Shown: positions 1 through 8,762, counted from the stretch's first letter. The stretch: 64,000 nucleotides of DNA from Pararhizobium sp. YC-54 (GCF_025847205.1 NZ_JAOYTH010000001.1:248001-312000), one strand, 5' to 3'. Notes: generated from the sequence alone by a model not told the origin. Numbers and translations are program-made.

Positions 1-481
1 CGCCCGGCATGGCCGACAGGTCGGCCAGCGAGCGAATCTGCCAGATTTCCGGACCATAGAGAAGATTGGCGACACCAAGACCGCCGATGATCCACAGGGC
101 CGAGCCGGCTGCGGCAATGCGCATCGCCGAGCGGCTGGAGCGGACGTCCAGCGATCGCAGGATAGCGGCCGGCGTCCTGCGGCCATCGTCGTTTGCGGGG
201 GCAAACGAGGGGGCTTTGGGGGCGGGCTCCGGAGACAGGTTTCGTTGGGTTTCGGCAGCGCGGGCAGCTTTTGCAGTCTGGTCCTGCTGAGGTCTGGCAC
301 TTTTTGCCTGGCTCGACGCGGGTGCCTGCTTAACGGGTTCAGGCACCTTTTCCTCCGGGTGGTCCAGGGAAGTCTTGTCGTTGAGGGCGGACTTAAGCTC
401 ATCAAAATCGATTTTCAGAGCGTCTTCCAACGCCTGAAATGCCTTGTCGTCGATCGACTCATTGCTTTTATTTGTCGCCAT
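1..481 (-). CDS. Large membrane-anchored hypothetical protein, N-terminal part (cut by window edge)
   Basis: Reading leftwards from an ATG at 481 gives 160 uninterrupted codons that run off the left edge, so only the N-terminus is visible. It starts MATNKSNESIDDKAFQALED, followed by an acidic stretch (roughly residues 20-50), a Pro/Ala/Gln/Lys-rich low-complexity linker (50-110) and a hydrophobic segment (about 126-142, around SALWIIGGLGVANLLYG) that looks like a single transmembrane anchor. A GAGG lies about 9 nt upstream of the ATG. Rhizobial chromosomes carry very long coiled-coil or 'kinesin/apolipoprotein-like' envelope proteins with this kind of N-terminus; that match is from memory of the family and the function is unknown. 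It is transcribed away from the HPt gene across a 659-bp gap. Confidence 0.7.
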   Translation of the reverse strand, partial: MATNKSNESIDDKAFQALEDALKIDFDELKSALNDKTSLDHPEEKVPEPVKQAPASSQAKSARPQQDQTAKAARAAETQRNLSPEPAPKAPSFAPANDDGRRTPAAILRSLDVRSSRSAMRIAAAGSALWIIGGLGVANLLYGPEIWQIRSLADLSAMPG

Positions 482-1140
482 GCGGATACGCCTCGTTACC
501 AAACTGTCCTTTCGGAAGGATCCGCCGCAACACCGCCTGCATTGGGAACACCTCCGAAACTCGGACGGTGACATGAGGATACGCGCATTACATCTACGCA
601 GAACCCTGACATGCACCCATTTCTACCACGCACCGACGGACAACGCATTGAGACCCGTAGGTGCTTCATTCAATACAGTTTTCCGTCAGGACCGTTTACA
701 CCCGAAGACGTAAATATATCCCTCAACGTACCGTAGTGACACATTCACCGGTTTCTTACAATTAACGGCCTCCGGCATTCGTTAAAATCCTAACAAGTTC
801 TTAATGAAAATTGGAGCCGTTTTGGTCAAAAACCCTTGTAATCAGGCGGTTTAATGGCCGTTAACCATGCCAACCGAAAGCTGCCCTCATTGTGCCGCGT
901 TTTAATCAGATAGCAGCGCCGCTCCGGCCTAATCAGCCTCAGAGATGACTGGAATAGCGGCTTTACAGGGCATGGGATCACACGGTCCGCGCCATCTTGA
1001 GGCCGTATAATAAGCAGACGGGTCAAGCACTTCCAGACAAATCCGGGCAGGCCGGGTGTCTTGGAGGGCGAAACAGAAAAAACGGGACGGCCGGTTGCAA
1101 GCCGGTGCGTCAGAAGAAAACACAACAAGGACATTGGCAC
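482..1140. other. 659-bp intergenic region without a convincing gene
   Basis: This gap separates two divergent genes. The middle (about 700-840) is AT-rich compared with its surroundings and is the likely place for both promoters. Several overlapping open frames cross it on both strands, but they lack ribosome-binding sites, family motifs and GC3 bias. A TTAA-N6-TTAAC sequence at 851-865 resembles a CtrA site but has a 6-nt spacer where the usual spacing is 7, so I do not call it. Confidence 0.5.
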
Positions 1141-1509
1141 ATGGCGGCTCTCAAGATCGCGTTCGAAGCACCCGACAATTTCGGCGGGTCCTGCTCTTCC
1201 ACATCGAGACCCATCGATTTCGTGCATCTGGCGACGCAGACGATGGGTGACAAGCTTCTCGAAATCGAAGTGCTGCAGATGTTTGCCCGCCAGGCCCGGC
1301 AGCTGATGAAGGATCTGTCTTCCGACAGCGCCGATGCCCGGCTTTCGACCGCGCACCGGCTCAGGGGCGCTGCTCTGGCCGTTGGCGCTTTCGGCGTGGC
1401 CGAGACCGCAGCCGCCGTCGAGGCGGCGCCCGAGGATGCCGGCAATCTTGCCGCGCTCGGTGCAGCCGTGCTCGAGGCCGAACTGTTTATCCTGAAACTC
1501 TGCCGGTAG
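1141..1509 (+). CDS. HPt (histidine phosphotransfer) domain protein
   Basis: A 122-residue protein consisting of a single HPt four-helix domain. The phosphoacceptor motif is visible around His72 (STAHRLRGAALAVGAFGVAE), in the pattern AHxLKGAA...G typical of HPt modules that shuttle phosphate between hybrid kinases and response regulators. I chose the ATG at 1141 because AAGGA lies at 1127-1131; the frame stays open upstream but has no other good ribosome-binding site. The gene stands alone, so its kinase partner is not visible; CckA at 18.3 kb is encoded in the same window, but a link is only conjecture. Cytoplasmic. Confidence 0.8.
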   Translation: MAALKIAFEAPDNFGGSCSSTSRPIDFVHLATQTMGDKLLEIEVLQMFARQARQLMKDLSSDSADARLSTAHRLRGAALAVGAFGVAETAAAVEAAPEDAGNLAALGAAVLEAELFILKLCR

Positions 1510-1567
1510 GCGGGACTTAAACGCCTCACTCACAAAGGGTCATGGGGCAGGCAAGCCCCAGCCCAAA

Positions 1568-1620
1568 TCCCTTCGGCCAGACCCCTTCGGCCAGAACCCC
1601 TTCGACCGAAGCCCTTCGAG
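1568..1620. repeat. Short degenerate tandem repeat, about 15-bp unit
   Basis: Between the HPt gene and the ferredoxin gene the unit CCCTTCGGCCAGA occurs twice in succession (from 1569 and 1584), followed by two diverged units (CCCTTCGACCGAA near 1599 and CCCTTCGAG at 1612). The units also contain the short self-complementary TTCGGCC/CCGAA elements, so RNA from here could fold. It looks like a minor slippage-prone repeat. Confidence 0.6.
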
Positions 1621-1748
1621 TTGACTGGCGTTGGGATTTGTTGGAAGAAACCGGATGAATTTGCCGCGTTCCGCCGCTGCCTCTGTTTTGGGGCGGCGCG
1701 ATTGTTCTTGCGGCAAGCCGAAACAACGCCAAGCATCCGGAAAAAACA

Positions 1749-2069
1749 ATGCCCAAACTGAGTATCATCGCCTTTGACGGCACCCGCCACGACTTTGAGG
1801 TTCAAGCGGGTTCGACCGTCATGGAAAACGCCGTGCGCAACTCGGTGCCTGGCATCGAAGCCGAATGTGGCGGCGCCTGCGCCTGTGCGACCTGTCATGT
1901 CTATGTGGATGACGAATGGTCGGCGGCGGTGGGTGCACCGGAGGCGATGGAAGAAGACATGCTCGATTTCGCCTACGATGTGAAGCCGACCTCGCGCCTG
2001 TCCTGTCAGATCAAGATGAGCGAGGGCCTGGACGGGCTCGTCGTGCATGTGCCAGAGCGCCAGGCCTGA
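1749..2069 (+). CDS. 2Fe-2S ferredoxin (adrenodoxin / FdxB type)
   Basis: A 106-residue plant/adrenodoxin-fold ferredoxin. The four cluster ligands are visible as Cys40-X5-Cys46-X2-Cys49 (in [11 protein letters not shown]) and Cys86 (RLSCQI), the spacing used by adrenodoxin-type [2Fe-2S] proteins. Length and the C-terminal HVPERQ stretch fit the family. It acts as a soluble one-electron carrier, in bacteria often for Fe-S assembly or cytochrome P450/hydroxylase partners; no partner is adjacent here. The start is the ATG at 1749. Monocistronic. Confidence 0.93.
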   Translation: MPKLSIIAFDGTRHDFEVQAGSTVMENAVRNSVPGIEAECGGACACATCHVYVDDEWSAAVGAPEAMEEDMLDFAYDVKPTSRLSCQIKMSEGLDGLVVHVPERQA

Positions 2070-2498
2070 ATTCGGACCACTTTCACCCGGTTGCCGTCAA
2101 AAAAAGCCCCGCTTGTCGTGATCGACGGGCGGGGCCAGGAGGGCGCATCGCATACAGATGAGGGAGGGAACATCTGCTGCATCAAGATACGCCAGGAGAA
2201 CACAACCTGCGCGATGGCTCCGGCCGGTCGAACATCAATCCGGAACGAGACAGTCAAGCGCGAAACAATACTTCCTGTTTGCCACATCCAACGTGGAGGC
2301 GCATTCAGTAGCGGACGGGAATGAAGCCGGTTTGTTTTCCTGTTCTTCACTCTATGCTTTCACTGTACCTCATCTTCCGGCGTTGTTGTATCGCTAGAAA
2401 TCACCAATGAGATATTGTTGACACGCAAGCTTCGTATAAGCCAAGTGATTCGCCGCTTAAGATTGTGTGGAAATGCGATTCTGCTGCAGGTGCTGCGC
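2070..2498. other. 429-bp intergenic region between convergent genes
   Basis: This separates the ferredoxin gene from the convergent DUF922 gene. Apart from one hairpin near 2106-2135 I see nothing here. The short open frames in it have no ribosome-binding site or recognisable domain. Confidence 0.5.
2098..2135 (-). terminator. Intrinsic terminator, minus strand
   Basis: GCCCCGC at 2106-2112 pairs with GCGGGGC at 2129-2135, and an A-run at 2099-2105 becomes a U-tract after the stem on the minus strand. It would end leftward transcripts from the DUF922 gene; it may also slow rightward transcripts from the ferredoxin gene. Confidence 0.6.
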
Positions 2499-3122
2499 TT
2501 ACCGCTTGGTTATTGCATCGAGCCGATACTGCAGCAGCCGGATCATACGGCGATCGAAATTGGCGGCTTCCATCCGGTCGAAACGGGCCTGATCGCGATC
2601 ATGGTCCTGGATGGCCGTTTCGCTGAGCCGTGCAACGCGGGCCTGCATGCGCTCGCAATCAGCCTCTGGCTTCAGCAACAGGAAGTCCTTTTCCAGCTTG
2701 CGCGCATGGTTGCGGGCAATTTCGGCATGGCGCTCCTCGTGACGCTTGATGTCGCTTGATAGCGTATCCCAGACGAGGCCGAGGTCGCGGTTTGCCTTGC
2801 GGCGATTTTTCCAGCGCGGCAGGATCAGCCGGGTGCTGAGCGTCACTTTCGCGCTGCCGACGGCGCAGCGATCGCCACGCTTTACATAGGTTACCGTGCC
2901 GCCGAACCTGATCTTGGTGGCGCCGGGATGGCGCGAGCCGCTGGTTTTCATCATCGGCCCGTGTGCCGACAGCGCCTGGTCCAGCTCCTCAGCCGTGCGG
3001 CCGCCGATCGAGAAATAAGTAATGCTCTTGTTCACGACGGTTTCGGCATAGGCTGTCGAAGAAGGGCTCGCCACGAAGCTTGCTATCAGAAGCGCGGCGA
3101 ATGAAATGCGGCCAATCGGCAT
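2499..3122 (-). CDS. DUF922 secreted putative Zn-dependent protease
   Basis: A 207-residue exported protein. Residues 1-27 form a Sec signal peptide (LLIASFVA core, cleavage likely after AYA). The mature part matches the DUF922 family, described as predicted secreted Zn-dependent proteases, and carries a zincin-like HEERH at 128-132 in RHEERHAEIARNH. Two cysteines remain in the mature chain. The frame is open further upstream, but only the ATG at 3122 puts the signal peptide at the N-terminus; the extension is hydrophilic and runs into the folP promoter area. It is divergent from folP. Substrate unknown. Confidence 0.82.
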   Translation of the reverse strand: MPIGRISFAALLIASFVASPSSTAYAETVVNKSITYFSIGGRTAEELDQALSAHGPMMKTSGSRHPGATKIRFGGTVTYVKRGDRCAVGSAKVTLSTRLILPRWKNRRKANRDLGLVWDTLSSDIKRHEERHAEIARNHARKLEKDFLLLKPEADCERMQARVARLSETAIQDHDRDQARFDRMEAANFDRRMIRLLQYRLDAITKR

Positions 3123-3326
3123 ATTGTCACAGGTCTCGGCAGTTGAACTTCCAGAGAGCTTGGGGCATAGCCAGCCGGAGCGCAACAGCAAATAGGCAAC
3201 AGCCCCCGGTAAACCGGAAAAGCCAATGCATTTCGGGTATTTGCGGTCACGCAATTGTGTTTGTCCTCCAGCGCTGTCAACGCCAGCCGGTGACGCGCCC
3301 GGTGCAAGAAAGGGAGTGAAACCATC

Positions 3327-4208
3327 ATGATCGATCCTTTCCAGCCGTTTGAATGGGCACTGGCGCATGGCCGGACATTGACGCTCGGTCCGAAGGGGCG
3401 GCTGATGGCGATCATCAACGTGACGCCGGATTCGTTTTCCGACGGCGGCAGCTACAATGAAACAGAGGCCGCGGTAGCGCAGGCACTGCGGTGTATCGAA
3501 AACGGCGCCGAGGTCCTCGACATCGGCGGTGAATCGACCCGCCCGGGCGCGGCGGCAGTGACGGCCGCGCAGGAGCAGGACCGGGTGCTGCCGGTGATCT
3601 CAGCGCTCGCCGGCCGCACCGATGCGATCATTTCTGTGGATACATACCGCGCCGAAACCGCAAGCCTCGCAGTCGCTGCCGGCGCCCATATCATCAATGA
3701 CGTGCACGGGCTGCAGCGCGAGCCCGATCTTGCCGGTATTGCGGCTGCGACCGGGGCGGGCCTGTGCATCATGCATACCGGCCGCGACCGCGAAAAGCTC
3801 GCCGATGTGGTGCGTGATCAATATCATTTCCTCGAACGGTCTTTGGAGATCGCGGCGGCAGCCGGTGTCGAGCGCCAGCGGATCGTTCTTGATCCGGGCT
3901 TCGGCTTTGCCAAGGATGCCGACGAGAACATCGCGTTGATGGCCCGGTTTGACGAGCTGTCCGGTTTCGGACTGCCGCTCTTGGCCGGCACGTCGCGAAA
4001 GCGCTTTCTCGGGGCCATCACCGGCCGTGAGGCGCAGGAGCGGGATGCCGCCACGGCAGCAACGACGGCGTTGCTCCGAATGGCGGGTGCTGCGGTTTTC
4101 CGGGTACACGATGTCGCAATCAACAGGGATGCGCTTCTGGTGGCGGATGCTATGCTGGCGGCAAAAAGAAATATGACGGGACTGCCTGGGAAGGACAATC
4201 GACCATGA
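3327..4208 (+). CDS. folP: Dihydropteroate synthase
   Basis: Condenses 6-hydroxymethyl-dihydropterin diphosphate with p-aminobenzoate to dihydropteroate in folate synthesis; the target of sulfonamides. The 293-residue chain shows the family blocks in order: INVTPDSFSDGG near residue 30, EVLDIGGESTRPGA near 70 (pterin diphosphate binding), DPGFGFAKD near 190 and LAGTSRKRFLG near 220. It is first in folP-folB-folK; its TGA overlaps the folB ATG in ATGA. The ATG at 3327 follows a purine-rich AAAGGGAGTG. Confidence 0.97.
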   Translation: MIDPFQPFEWALAHGRTLTLGPKGRLMAIINVTPDSFSDGGSYNETEAAVAQALRCIENGAEVLDIGGESTRPGAAAVTAAQEQDRVLPVISALAGRTDAIISVDTYRAETASLAVAAGAHIINDVHGLQREPDLAGIAAATGAGLCIMHTGRDREKLADVVRDQYHFLERSLEIAAAAGVERQRIVLDPGFGFAKDADENIALMARFDELSGFGLPLLAGTSRKRFLGAITGREAQERDAATAATTALLRMAGAAVFRVHDVAINRDALLVADAMLAAKRNMTGLPGKDNRP

Positions 4209-4573
4209 AAGCGCTCTACACGATCACCCTGAAGAACTGCGCCTTCTTTGCGCGTCACGGCGTCCATGACGAGGAGGAATTCCTGGGGCAGAGATTCTTC
4301 GTCGATGCGGAGCTGGATGTCGAGCAGGGGACGGCGCTGGTCGACGATTCGATCGATGATACAGTGCATTACGGCATTGCCTTCACCGAGATCGAGAAGA
4401 TCATCACCGGACGCCGGCGTTACCTCATCGAGGCCTTGGCGCTGGAGGTGGCAACGACGCTCTGTTCGGTTTTCCCCCAGATCCGCCGCGCGAAAATATC
4501 GATCCGCAAGCCGAATGCACCGGTTCCCGGCGTGCTCGACTATGTCGAAGTGACCGTCGAGCATTTTGCCTGA
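4205..4573 (+). CDS. folB: Dihydroneopterin aldolase
   Basis: Cleaves 7,8-dihydroneopterin to 6-hydroxymethyl-7,8-dihydropterin and glycolaldehyde, the step that supplies FolK. 122 residues, the usual length. The family start (LKNCAFFARHGVHDEE) and the VHYGIAFTEIEKII and RRAKISIRKPNAPVPG blocks are present. The ATGA overlap with folP and the near-contact with folK indicate translational coupling. Confidence 0.96.
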   Translation: MKALYTITLKNCAFFARHGVHDEEEFLGQRFFVDAELDVEQGTALVDDSIDDTVHYGIAFTEIEKIITGRRRYLIEALALEVATTLCSVFPQIRRAKISIRKPNAPVPGVLDYVEVTVEHFA

Positions 4574-4574
4574 T

Positions 4575-5102
4575 ATGGATGAGCATCTGGCAACGCTTGG
4601 CCTCGGCGGCAATATCGGTGATCCGGCCGCGTCGATGGCGCGGGCGCTCGTTCTTTTGGATGGACGGGCGGATTGCGCGGTGACGCATGTCTCAAAACTC
4701 TACCGCACGCCGCCCTGGGGGAAAATCGACCAGGCCTGGTTCTTCAATGCCTGCGCCGCAGTTAGAACCACACTGTCTCCGGACGATTTGCTCGATGCCT
4801 GCCTGTCGATCGAACGCCAGATGAAACGGGAGCGGCTGGAGCGTTGGGGCCCGCGCACGATCGATATCGATGTGCTGACCTATGACGACTTGACCCAGCA
4901 TTCGCCGACGCTGGAAATCCCGCATCCGCGGATGACCGAACGCGGTTTTGTCCTGAAGCCGCTGGCGGATTTTGCGCCGGACCTTGCCATTGCCGGCCGC
5001 TCGGTCGCTGATTGGCTGGAGGACGCCGATATCGCAGGCATAGAAATTGCCGATCCGCGCAGCGACTGGTGGCGCCAGATTGCCGAAAAACCGGCGCCCT
5101 GA
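4575..5102 (+). CDS. folK: 2-amino-4-hydroxy-6-hydroxymethyldihydropteridine diphosphokinase
   Basis: Transfers diphosphate from ATP to 6-hydroxymethyl-dihydropterin, giving the FolP substrate. The N-terminal LGLGGNIGDP and the signature RWGPRTIDIDVLTYDD are present, as is the PHPRMTERGFVLKPL block. I prefer the ATG at 4575 (175 residues), one base after the folB stop; an in-frame TTG at 4566 overlapping folB would add three residues. Last gene of the folate operon. Confidence 0.95.
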   Translation: MDEHLATLGLGGNIGDPAASMARALVLLDGRADCAVTHVSKLYRTPPWGKIDQAWFFNACAAVRTTLSPDDLLDACLSIERQMKRERLERWGPRTIDIDVLTYDDLTQHSPTLEIPHPRMTERGFVLKPLADFAPDLAIAGRSVADWLEDADIAGIEIADPRSDWWRQIAEKPAP

Positions 5103-5152
5103 ACGCAAATGAGCCGGACAGGCCGGCTCCTTGAATTCTCCTGTCGATAATT

Positions 5153-5704
5153 CTACTCGATCGAGCCGACAGCGATGTTATCGACCTGGCGGCTGAGGCT
5201 GACACCGATCACCGGAACCATCGTCTCTTCGACCTTGACCGAGATGGTGATATTCAAGGTGGAAGGATCCTGCAGGCGTGCGATCATCGCGCCGTTCAGC
5301 TTCTTGCGATTGATGCCGACGACGACCTTGTCCTTGGCGACGTTGCCCGAGACGATATCGAGACCCTTGCCATCGGCGCCATCCAGGAACTTGCCGGTAT
5401 AGGTCTTGCCCTTCTGGGTGATCAAAGCCGACATCGGCTGCTTGAAAACGCCAACGCGGCAGGTGCCATCGAGCTTGATGCCTGCGGATGAGCCTTCTGC
5501 CGGTTCTCCGGTCAGGTCGCAGGTGAATTTCGTACCCTTGTACTTTCCGGCGACAATTTCGCCCGGGCCTTTCCATTGGCCGGAGACCTGTTCGAAAAAC
5601 GCCTTGTCGTTCCCGCCCGAAAATGCCGGAGAGGCTGCGCAGGTCAGGGCTGCGAGTGAGGCTGCGGCGATGCCGCGAGCGATCAAAGAAGGGCGCGAGA
5701 ACAT
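5153..5704 (-). CDS. Secreted protein of unknown function
   Basis: A 183-residue protein with a clear N-terminal signal peptide (ARGIAAASLAALTCAASPAFS, cleavage near residue 29). The mature part begins with an FEQVSGQWKGPGEIVAGKYKGTKFTC block; two cysteines (in KFTCDL and GTCRVG) may form a disulfide. The repeated beta-rich, Gly- and Lys-rich pattern suggests a small periplasmic beta-barrel. I recognise it as conserved in rhizobia but know no function. It converges on folK and has its own promoter region at 5705-5960. Confidence 0.75.
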   Translation of the reverse strand: MFSRPSLIARGIAAASLAALTCAASPAFSGGNDKAFFEQVSGQWKGPGEIVAGKYKGTKFTCDLTGEPAEGSSAGIKLDGTCRVGVFKQPMSALITQKGKTYTGKFLDGADGKGLDIVSGNVAKDKVVVGINRKKLNGAMIARLQDPSTLNITISVKVEETMVPVIGVSLSRQVDNIAVGSIE

Positions 5705-5964
5705 GAACGATCCTTGATGGTCGATGTCAGGAATGTGAGGTTACATTTGCACTTAAATGGTTAATGGAGCGTTTCTCCGCCTTGCCGGATGGCGGTAAAG
5801 AACGCTCACGAAATGTTTCACCGGTGAATTTTCAGCCCGCTGAAACCATTGGAAATCCGGTGCTTTCACGCGTGGATCACCATGACGTGTGGGCCGGTGA
5901 CCGGATGTGCTTTTGAAACCGCCTGAGGGTTTGTTACGTAGTTGTGCATATAGGGAGGTCGAAG

Positions 5965-6828
5965 ATGACCATCATGGACGACATCGAATCGCGGTCTGCG
6001 CCAAAACACGATCAGAGTGCGGTCATCTACCGGCACCGGATCACTACGCGCGTGACCCATTGGACCTGGGCAGTTGCGCTGTTCTTTCTGCTTTTGAGCG
6101 GGCTGCAGATATTCAATGCCCATCCTCAGCTCTATATTGGCAATCAATCCGGTTTCGAGTTCGAAAACAGCGTCCTGTCTATGCGCGCGATGCGGGCCCA
6201 AGACGGTACGGTCGGCGGCTATACCACCGTTCTTGGCCGCACATTCGACACGACCGGCGTCTTCGGCATGAGCGGGCCGGCGGACAATCCGTCCTATCGC
6301 GGTTTTCCCGCATGGGCGACGTTGCCGTCCTATCAGGATCTGGCGACAGGGCGCGTCGTGCATTTCTTCTTTGCCTGGTTTTTCGTTGCCGCCTTCCTTG
6401 TCTGGTTCGCAAGCAGCCTGATCAGCGGTCATCTCAGGCGCGATATTCTTCCCTCCATGGCCGATATCAGGGCCTTGCCGCGCAGCATCGCCGATCACCT
6501 GCGCTTCCGGTTCCATCATGACGGCCGTTACAACGGCCTGCAGAAGCTGGCCTATGCCGGCGTACTGCTCGTCGTCTTTCCGCTGATCATTGCTACGGGC
6601 CTCACCATGTCGCCGGGGCTGAATGCGGCCTGGCCGTGGCTGCTCGACATTTTCGGCGGCCGGCAGACGGCACGCACCATCCACTTCCTCTGCATGGCGG
6701 CGCTGGTGGCCTTCTTCGTCATCCACATCTTCATGGTTGTCGCGGCAGGGCCGTTGAACGAAATGCGTTCGATCATCACCGGCTGGTACCGGACGGACGG
6801 GAAGAAGAACGAGGAGCACCCGGTATGA
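5965..6828 (+). CDS. Cytochrome b561 domain membrane protein (di-haem subunit)
   Basis: A 287-residue integral membrane protein of the prokaryotic / Ni-Fe-hydrogenase-type cytochrome b561 family. Visible hydrophobic helices lie at about 37-55, 135-155, 195-215 and 243-262, with candidate haem-ligand histidines in RVTHWTWA, VVHFFFAW, RTIHFLC and FVIHIFM. It should carry electrons from quinol to the periplasmic molybdenum subunit encoded next. The start is the ATG at 5965, directly after a strong AGGGAGGT (5952-5959); the GTG further upstream has no such site. Its TGA overlaps the next ATG. Confidence 0.88.
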   Translation: MTIMDDIESRSAPKHDQSAVIYRHRITTRVTHWTWAVALFFLLLSGLQIFNAHPQLYIGNQSGFEFENSVLSMRAMRAQDGTVGGYTTVLGRTFDTTGVFGMSGPADNPSYRGFPAWATLPSYQDLATGRVVHFFFAWFFVAAFLVWFASSLISGHLRRDILPSMADIRALPRSIADHLRFRFHHDGRYNGLQKLAYAGVLLVVFPLIIATGLTMSPGLNAAWPWLLDIFGGRQTARTIHFLCMAALVAFFVIHIFMVVAAGPLNEMRSIITGWYRTDGKKNEEHPV

Positions 6829-7616
6829 GCCAGTTCATCATCAACCGCCGAAAATTCCTGACCATCGCCGGCGTTGCCGCTTCCGCCATTCCGCTTTCGG
6901 GCTGCGACGCCTTCGACAGTTTACTGTCGGGGCAGAGCCCGGTGCGCGACTTTCTCGCCTCGGCAAACGGTCTGACCTACCGTGCTCACCGTGCGCTGAT
7001 CGGCGCCGATACGCTTGCGCCGGAGTTTGCCGCAAGCGAAATCCGCCAGGGCCAACGGCCGAACGGCTCTACCGATCCGGCCGATGCCGGCTATCTTGCG
7101 CTGAAGGACGCGGCGTTTTCCAGCTACCGGCTGGTGGTCGGCGGGCTGGTCGAAAAACCGGCGAGCTTCAGCCTTGCCGAGTTGCGCAACATGCCGGCGC
7201 GTACACAGATCACCCGGCACGACTGCGTCGAGGGCTGGAGTTGCATCGCCAAATGGACCGGCGTGCCGCTGCACCGGATTCTCGATGAAGCCAGGGTGAG
7301 GCCGGAAGCACGTTTCGTGGTCTTCCACTGTTACGATACCATGAACCTCGGGCTGCAGGGGGCCGTGCCCTACTACGAATCGATCGACCTCATCGATGCG
7401 CGCCACCCGCAGACGCTCCTTGCCTATGGCTGCAACGACCAAGTTCTGGCCGTGGCCAATGGTGCGCCGCTCAGGGTCCGTATCGAGCGCCAGCTCGGCT
7501 ACAAGATGGCCAAATACATCAAGGGCATCGAGGTTGTTTCGTCGCTTGCGCCGTTCGGCAGCGGCAAGGGCGGCTTCTGGGAAGATCTCGGCTACGAATG
7601 GTATGGCGGCATTTAG
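6825..7616 (+). CDS. Tat-exported molybdopterin-dependent oxidoreductase (sulfite oxidase/MsrP-like)
   Basis: A 263-residue periplasmic oxidoreductase of the sulfite-oxidase fold. The N-terminus has a twin-arginine signal (NRRKFLTIAG) that ends in a lipobox-like PLSGC, so it may be a Tat-exported lipoprotein. The molybdenum-ligand cysteine is expected in RHDCVEGWSCIAKWTG; the VVGGLVEKPASFSL, GVPLHRIL and QLGYKMAKYIKGIEVV blocks also fit the family. Overlap with the cytochrome b561 gene (ATGA) shows a two-subunit respiratory enzyme, analogous in layout to MsrPQ (YedYZ) but with a b561 rather than an MsrQ membrane partner. The substrate cannot be told from sequence. Confidence 0.88.
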   Translation: MSQFIINRRKFLTIAGVAASAIPLSGCDAFDSLLSGQSPVRDFLASANGLTYRAHRALIGADTLAPEFAASEIRQGQRPNGSTDPADAGYLALKDAAFSSYRLVVGGLVEKPASFSLAELRNMPARTQITRHDCVEGWSCIAKWTGVPLHRILDEARVRPEARFVVFHCYDTMNLGLQGAVPYYESIDLIDARHPQTLLAYGCNDQVLAVANGAPLRVRIERQLGYKMAKYIKGIEVVSSLAPFGSGKGGFWEDLGYEWYGGI

Positions 7617-7722
7617 ATGTGAGCTTTCAGTCGGTCGCGAAAAAGTCATCGACCGTACGATGTCCCTTATGAAAATAATCCGCCTGACCAATCATATTGC
7701 CGAGCTTTATAGATCGAGGATC

Positions 7723-7747
7723 GGCAGCCGGCACAAGGCCGGCTGCC
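7723..7747 (-). terminator. Terminator-like hairpin after the TRAP operon
   Basis: GGCAGCCGGC (7723-7732) and GCCGGCTGCC (7738-7747) form a perfect 10-bp stem with a 5-nt loop, 11 bp past the stop of the TRAP substrate-binding gene. No U-tract follows on the minus strand, so it may be a transcript-stabilising or Rho-assisted end. Confidence 0.55.
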
Positions 7748-7757
7748 CTCGAAGGGC

Positions 7758-8762
7758 CTACTTAGCCTCGCGAACTTTTGACAGTTCGGCTTGCACATCG
7801 TTCCAGAGCGGTTCTCCGATTGTTTCAACCACTTTTGCGGTGATTGGAGCGGCGATCTCGCGCAGCTTGGCAACTTCCTCGGCCGGCATGGTCGAAACCT
7901 CCATCCCTGCCGCCTTGAGTTCTTCAAGTGCCTTCACCGATCCGGCGCGCGTGTCGTCGCGTTCGAAGGTGCGGGACGCCACGGCCGCTTCCTGAAGGAT
8001 CTTACGCTCGTCGTCGGACAACTTGTCCCACCAGGGCTTGCTGACAAGAACGACCCATGGGCTATAGACGTGGTTTGAGATCGTCAGATATTTCTGCACT
8101 TCGAAAAACTTCGAAGACAGGATGGTGGTGAACGGATTTTCCTGGCCGTCTATGGCCCCAGTCTCAAGTGCCGTAAAGAGTTCGGAGAAAGGCATCGGGA
8201 TTGCGTTCGCGCCGGCGGCGTTGAATGTGTCGAGGTATACCGGGTTCTGCATGACGCGCAGCTTTATGCCCTTCAGGTCATCCGCCTTTTCGATTTTGTG
8301 GCGGCTGTTGGTCAGATTCCGGAAACCGTTTTCCCAATAGACAAGACCGACGAGACCTTGATCTTCCAGGCGATCAAGGATTTTCCGGGCAGCCGGACCA
8401 TCAAGAACGGCATCCGCTTCCTTTTCATTGGCGAACAGGAAGGGCACGTCCCAGACGGCAAACTCCTTGACGGTGCCGACCAGCGTCGCCGTCGAGCCGA
8501 CCATCATTTCCTGTGCTCCACCAATCAGGGCGCCCTGCATCTGCACGTCCGAACCGAGCGCGGCTGCGCCGAAACCCCGGACTTTCAGCTTTCCGCCGCT
8601 CAGCTTATCAACCTGTTCGGCAAAATGCTTGACAGCGCGTCCCTGATTGCTGTCTTCGTTGAGGCCGTAGCCGAAGCGGATGATGCGGCTTTGGATATCC
8701 TGAGCTGCTGCATTTGTGGCAAAGAGCGCTGCGGTCAATGCCGCGATAAGAATATGTTTCAT
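7758..8762 (-). CDS. TRAP transporter substrate-binding protein (DctP family)
   Basis: A 334-residue periplasmic binding protein. Residues 1-20 are a Sec signal (LIAALTAALFATNAAAQ). The DctP-family blocks are visible: LSGGKLKVRGFGAAALGSD, DDLKGIKLRVMQNPVYLD (with the Arg that contacts the substrate carboxylate) and ALETGAIDGQENPFTTI. It delivers the ligand to the DctQM membrane subunits encoded upstream. Neighbouring gluconokinase points to gluconate or another sugar acid rather than a C4-dicarboxylate. The ATG follows AGGAGGAATGACAGC. Last gene of the operon, 121 bp after dctM-type gene. Confidence 0.93.
   Translation of the reverse strand: MKHILIAALTAALFATNAAAQDIQSRIIRFGYGLNEDSNQGRAVKHFAEQVDKLSGGKLKVRGFGAAALGSDVQMQGALIGGAQEMMVGSTATLVGTVKEFAVWDVPFLFANEKEADAVLDGPAARKILDRLEDQGLVGLVYWENGFRNLTNSRHKIEKADDLKGIKLRVMQNPVYLDTFNAAGANAIPMPFSELFTALETGAIDGQENPFTTILSSKFFEVQKYLTISNHVYSPWVVLVSKPWWDKLSDDERKILQEAAVASRTFERDDTRAGSVKALEELKAAGMEVSTMPAEEVAKLREIAAPITAKVVETIGEPLWNDVQAELSKVREAK

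Noticed and set aside
851..865. CtrA-like TTAA-N6-TTAAC sequence upstream of the HPt gene
   Set aside because: The spacer is 6 instead of the usual 7 nt, and TTAA is common in AT-rich intergenic DNA.
2091..2397. Short overlapping open frames after the ferredoxin gene
   Set aside because: No ribosome-binding site, no domain, and the start lies next to a terminator hairpin.
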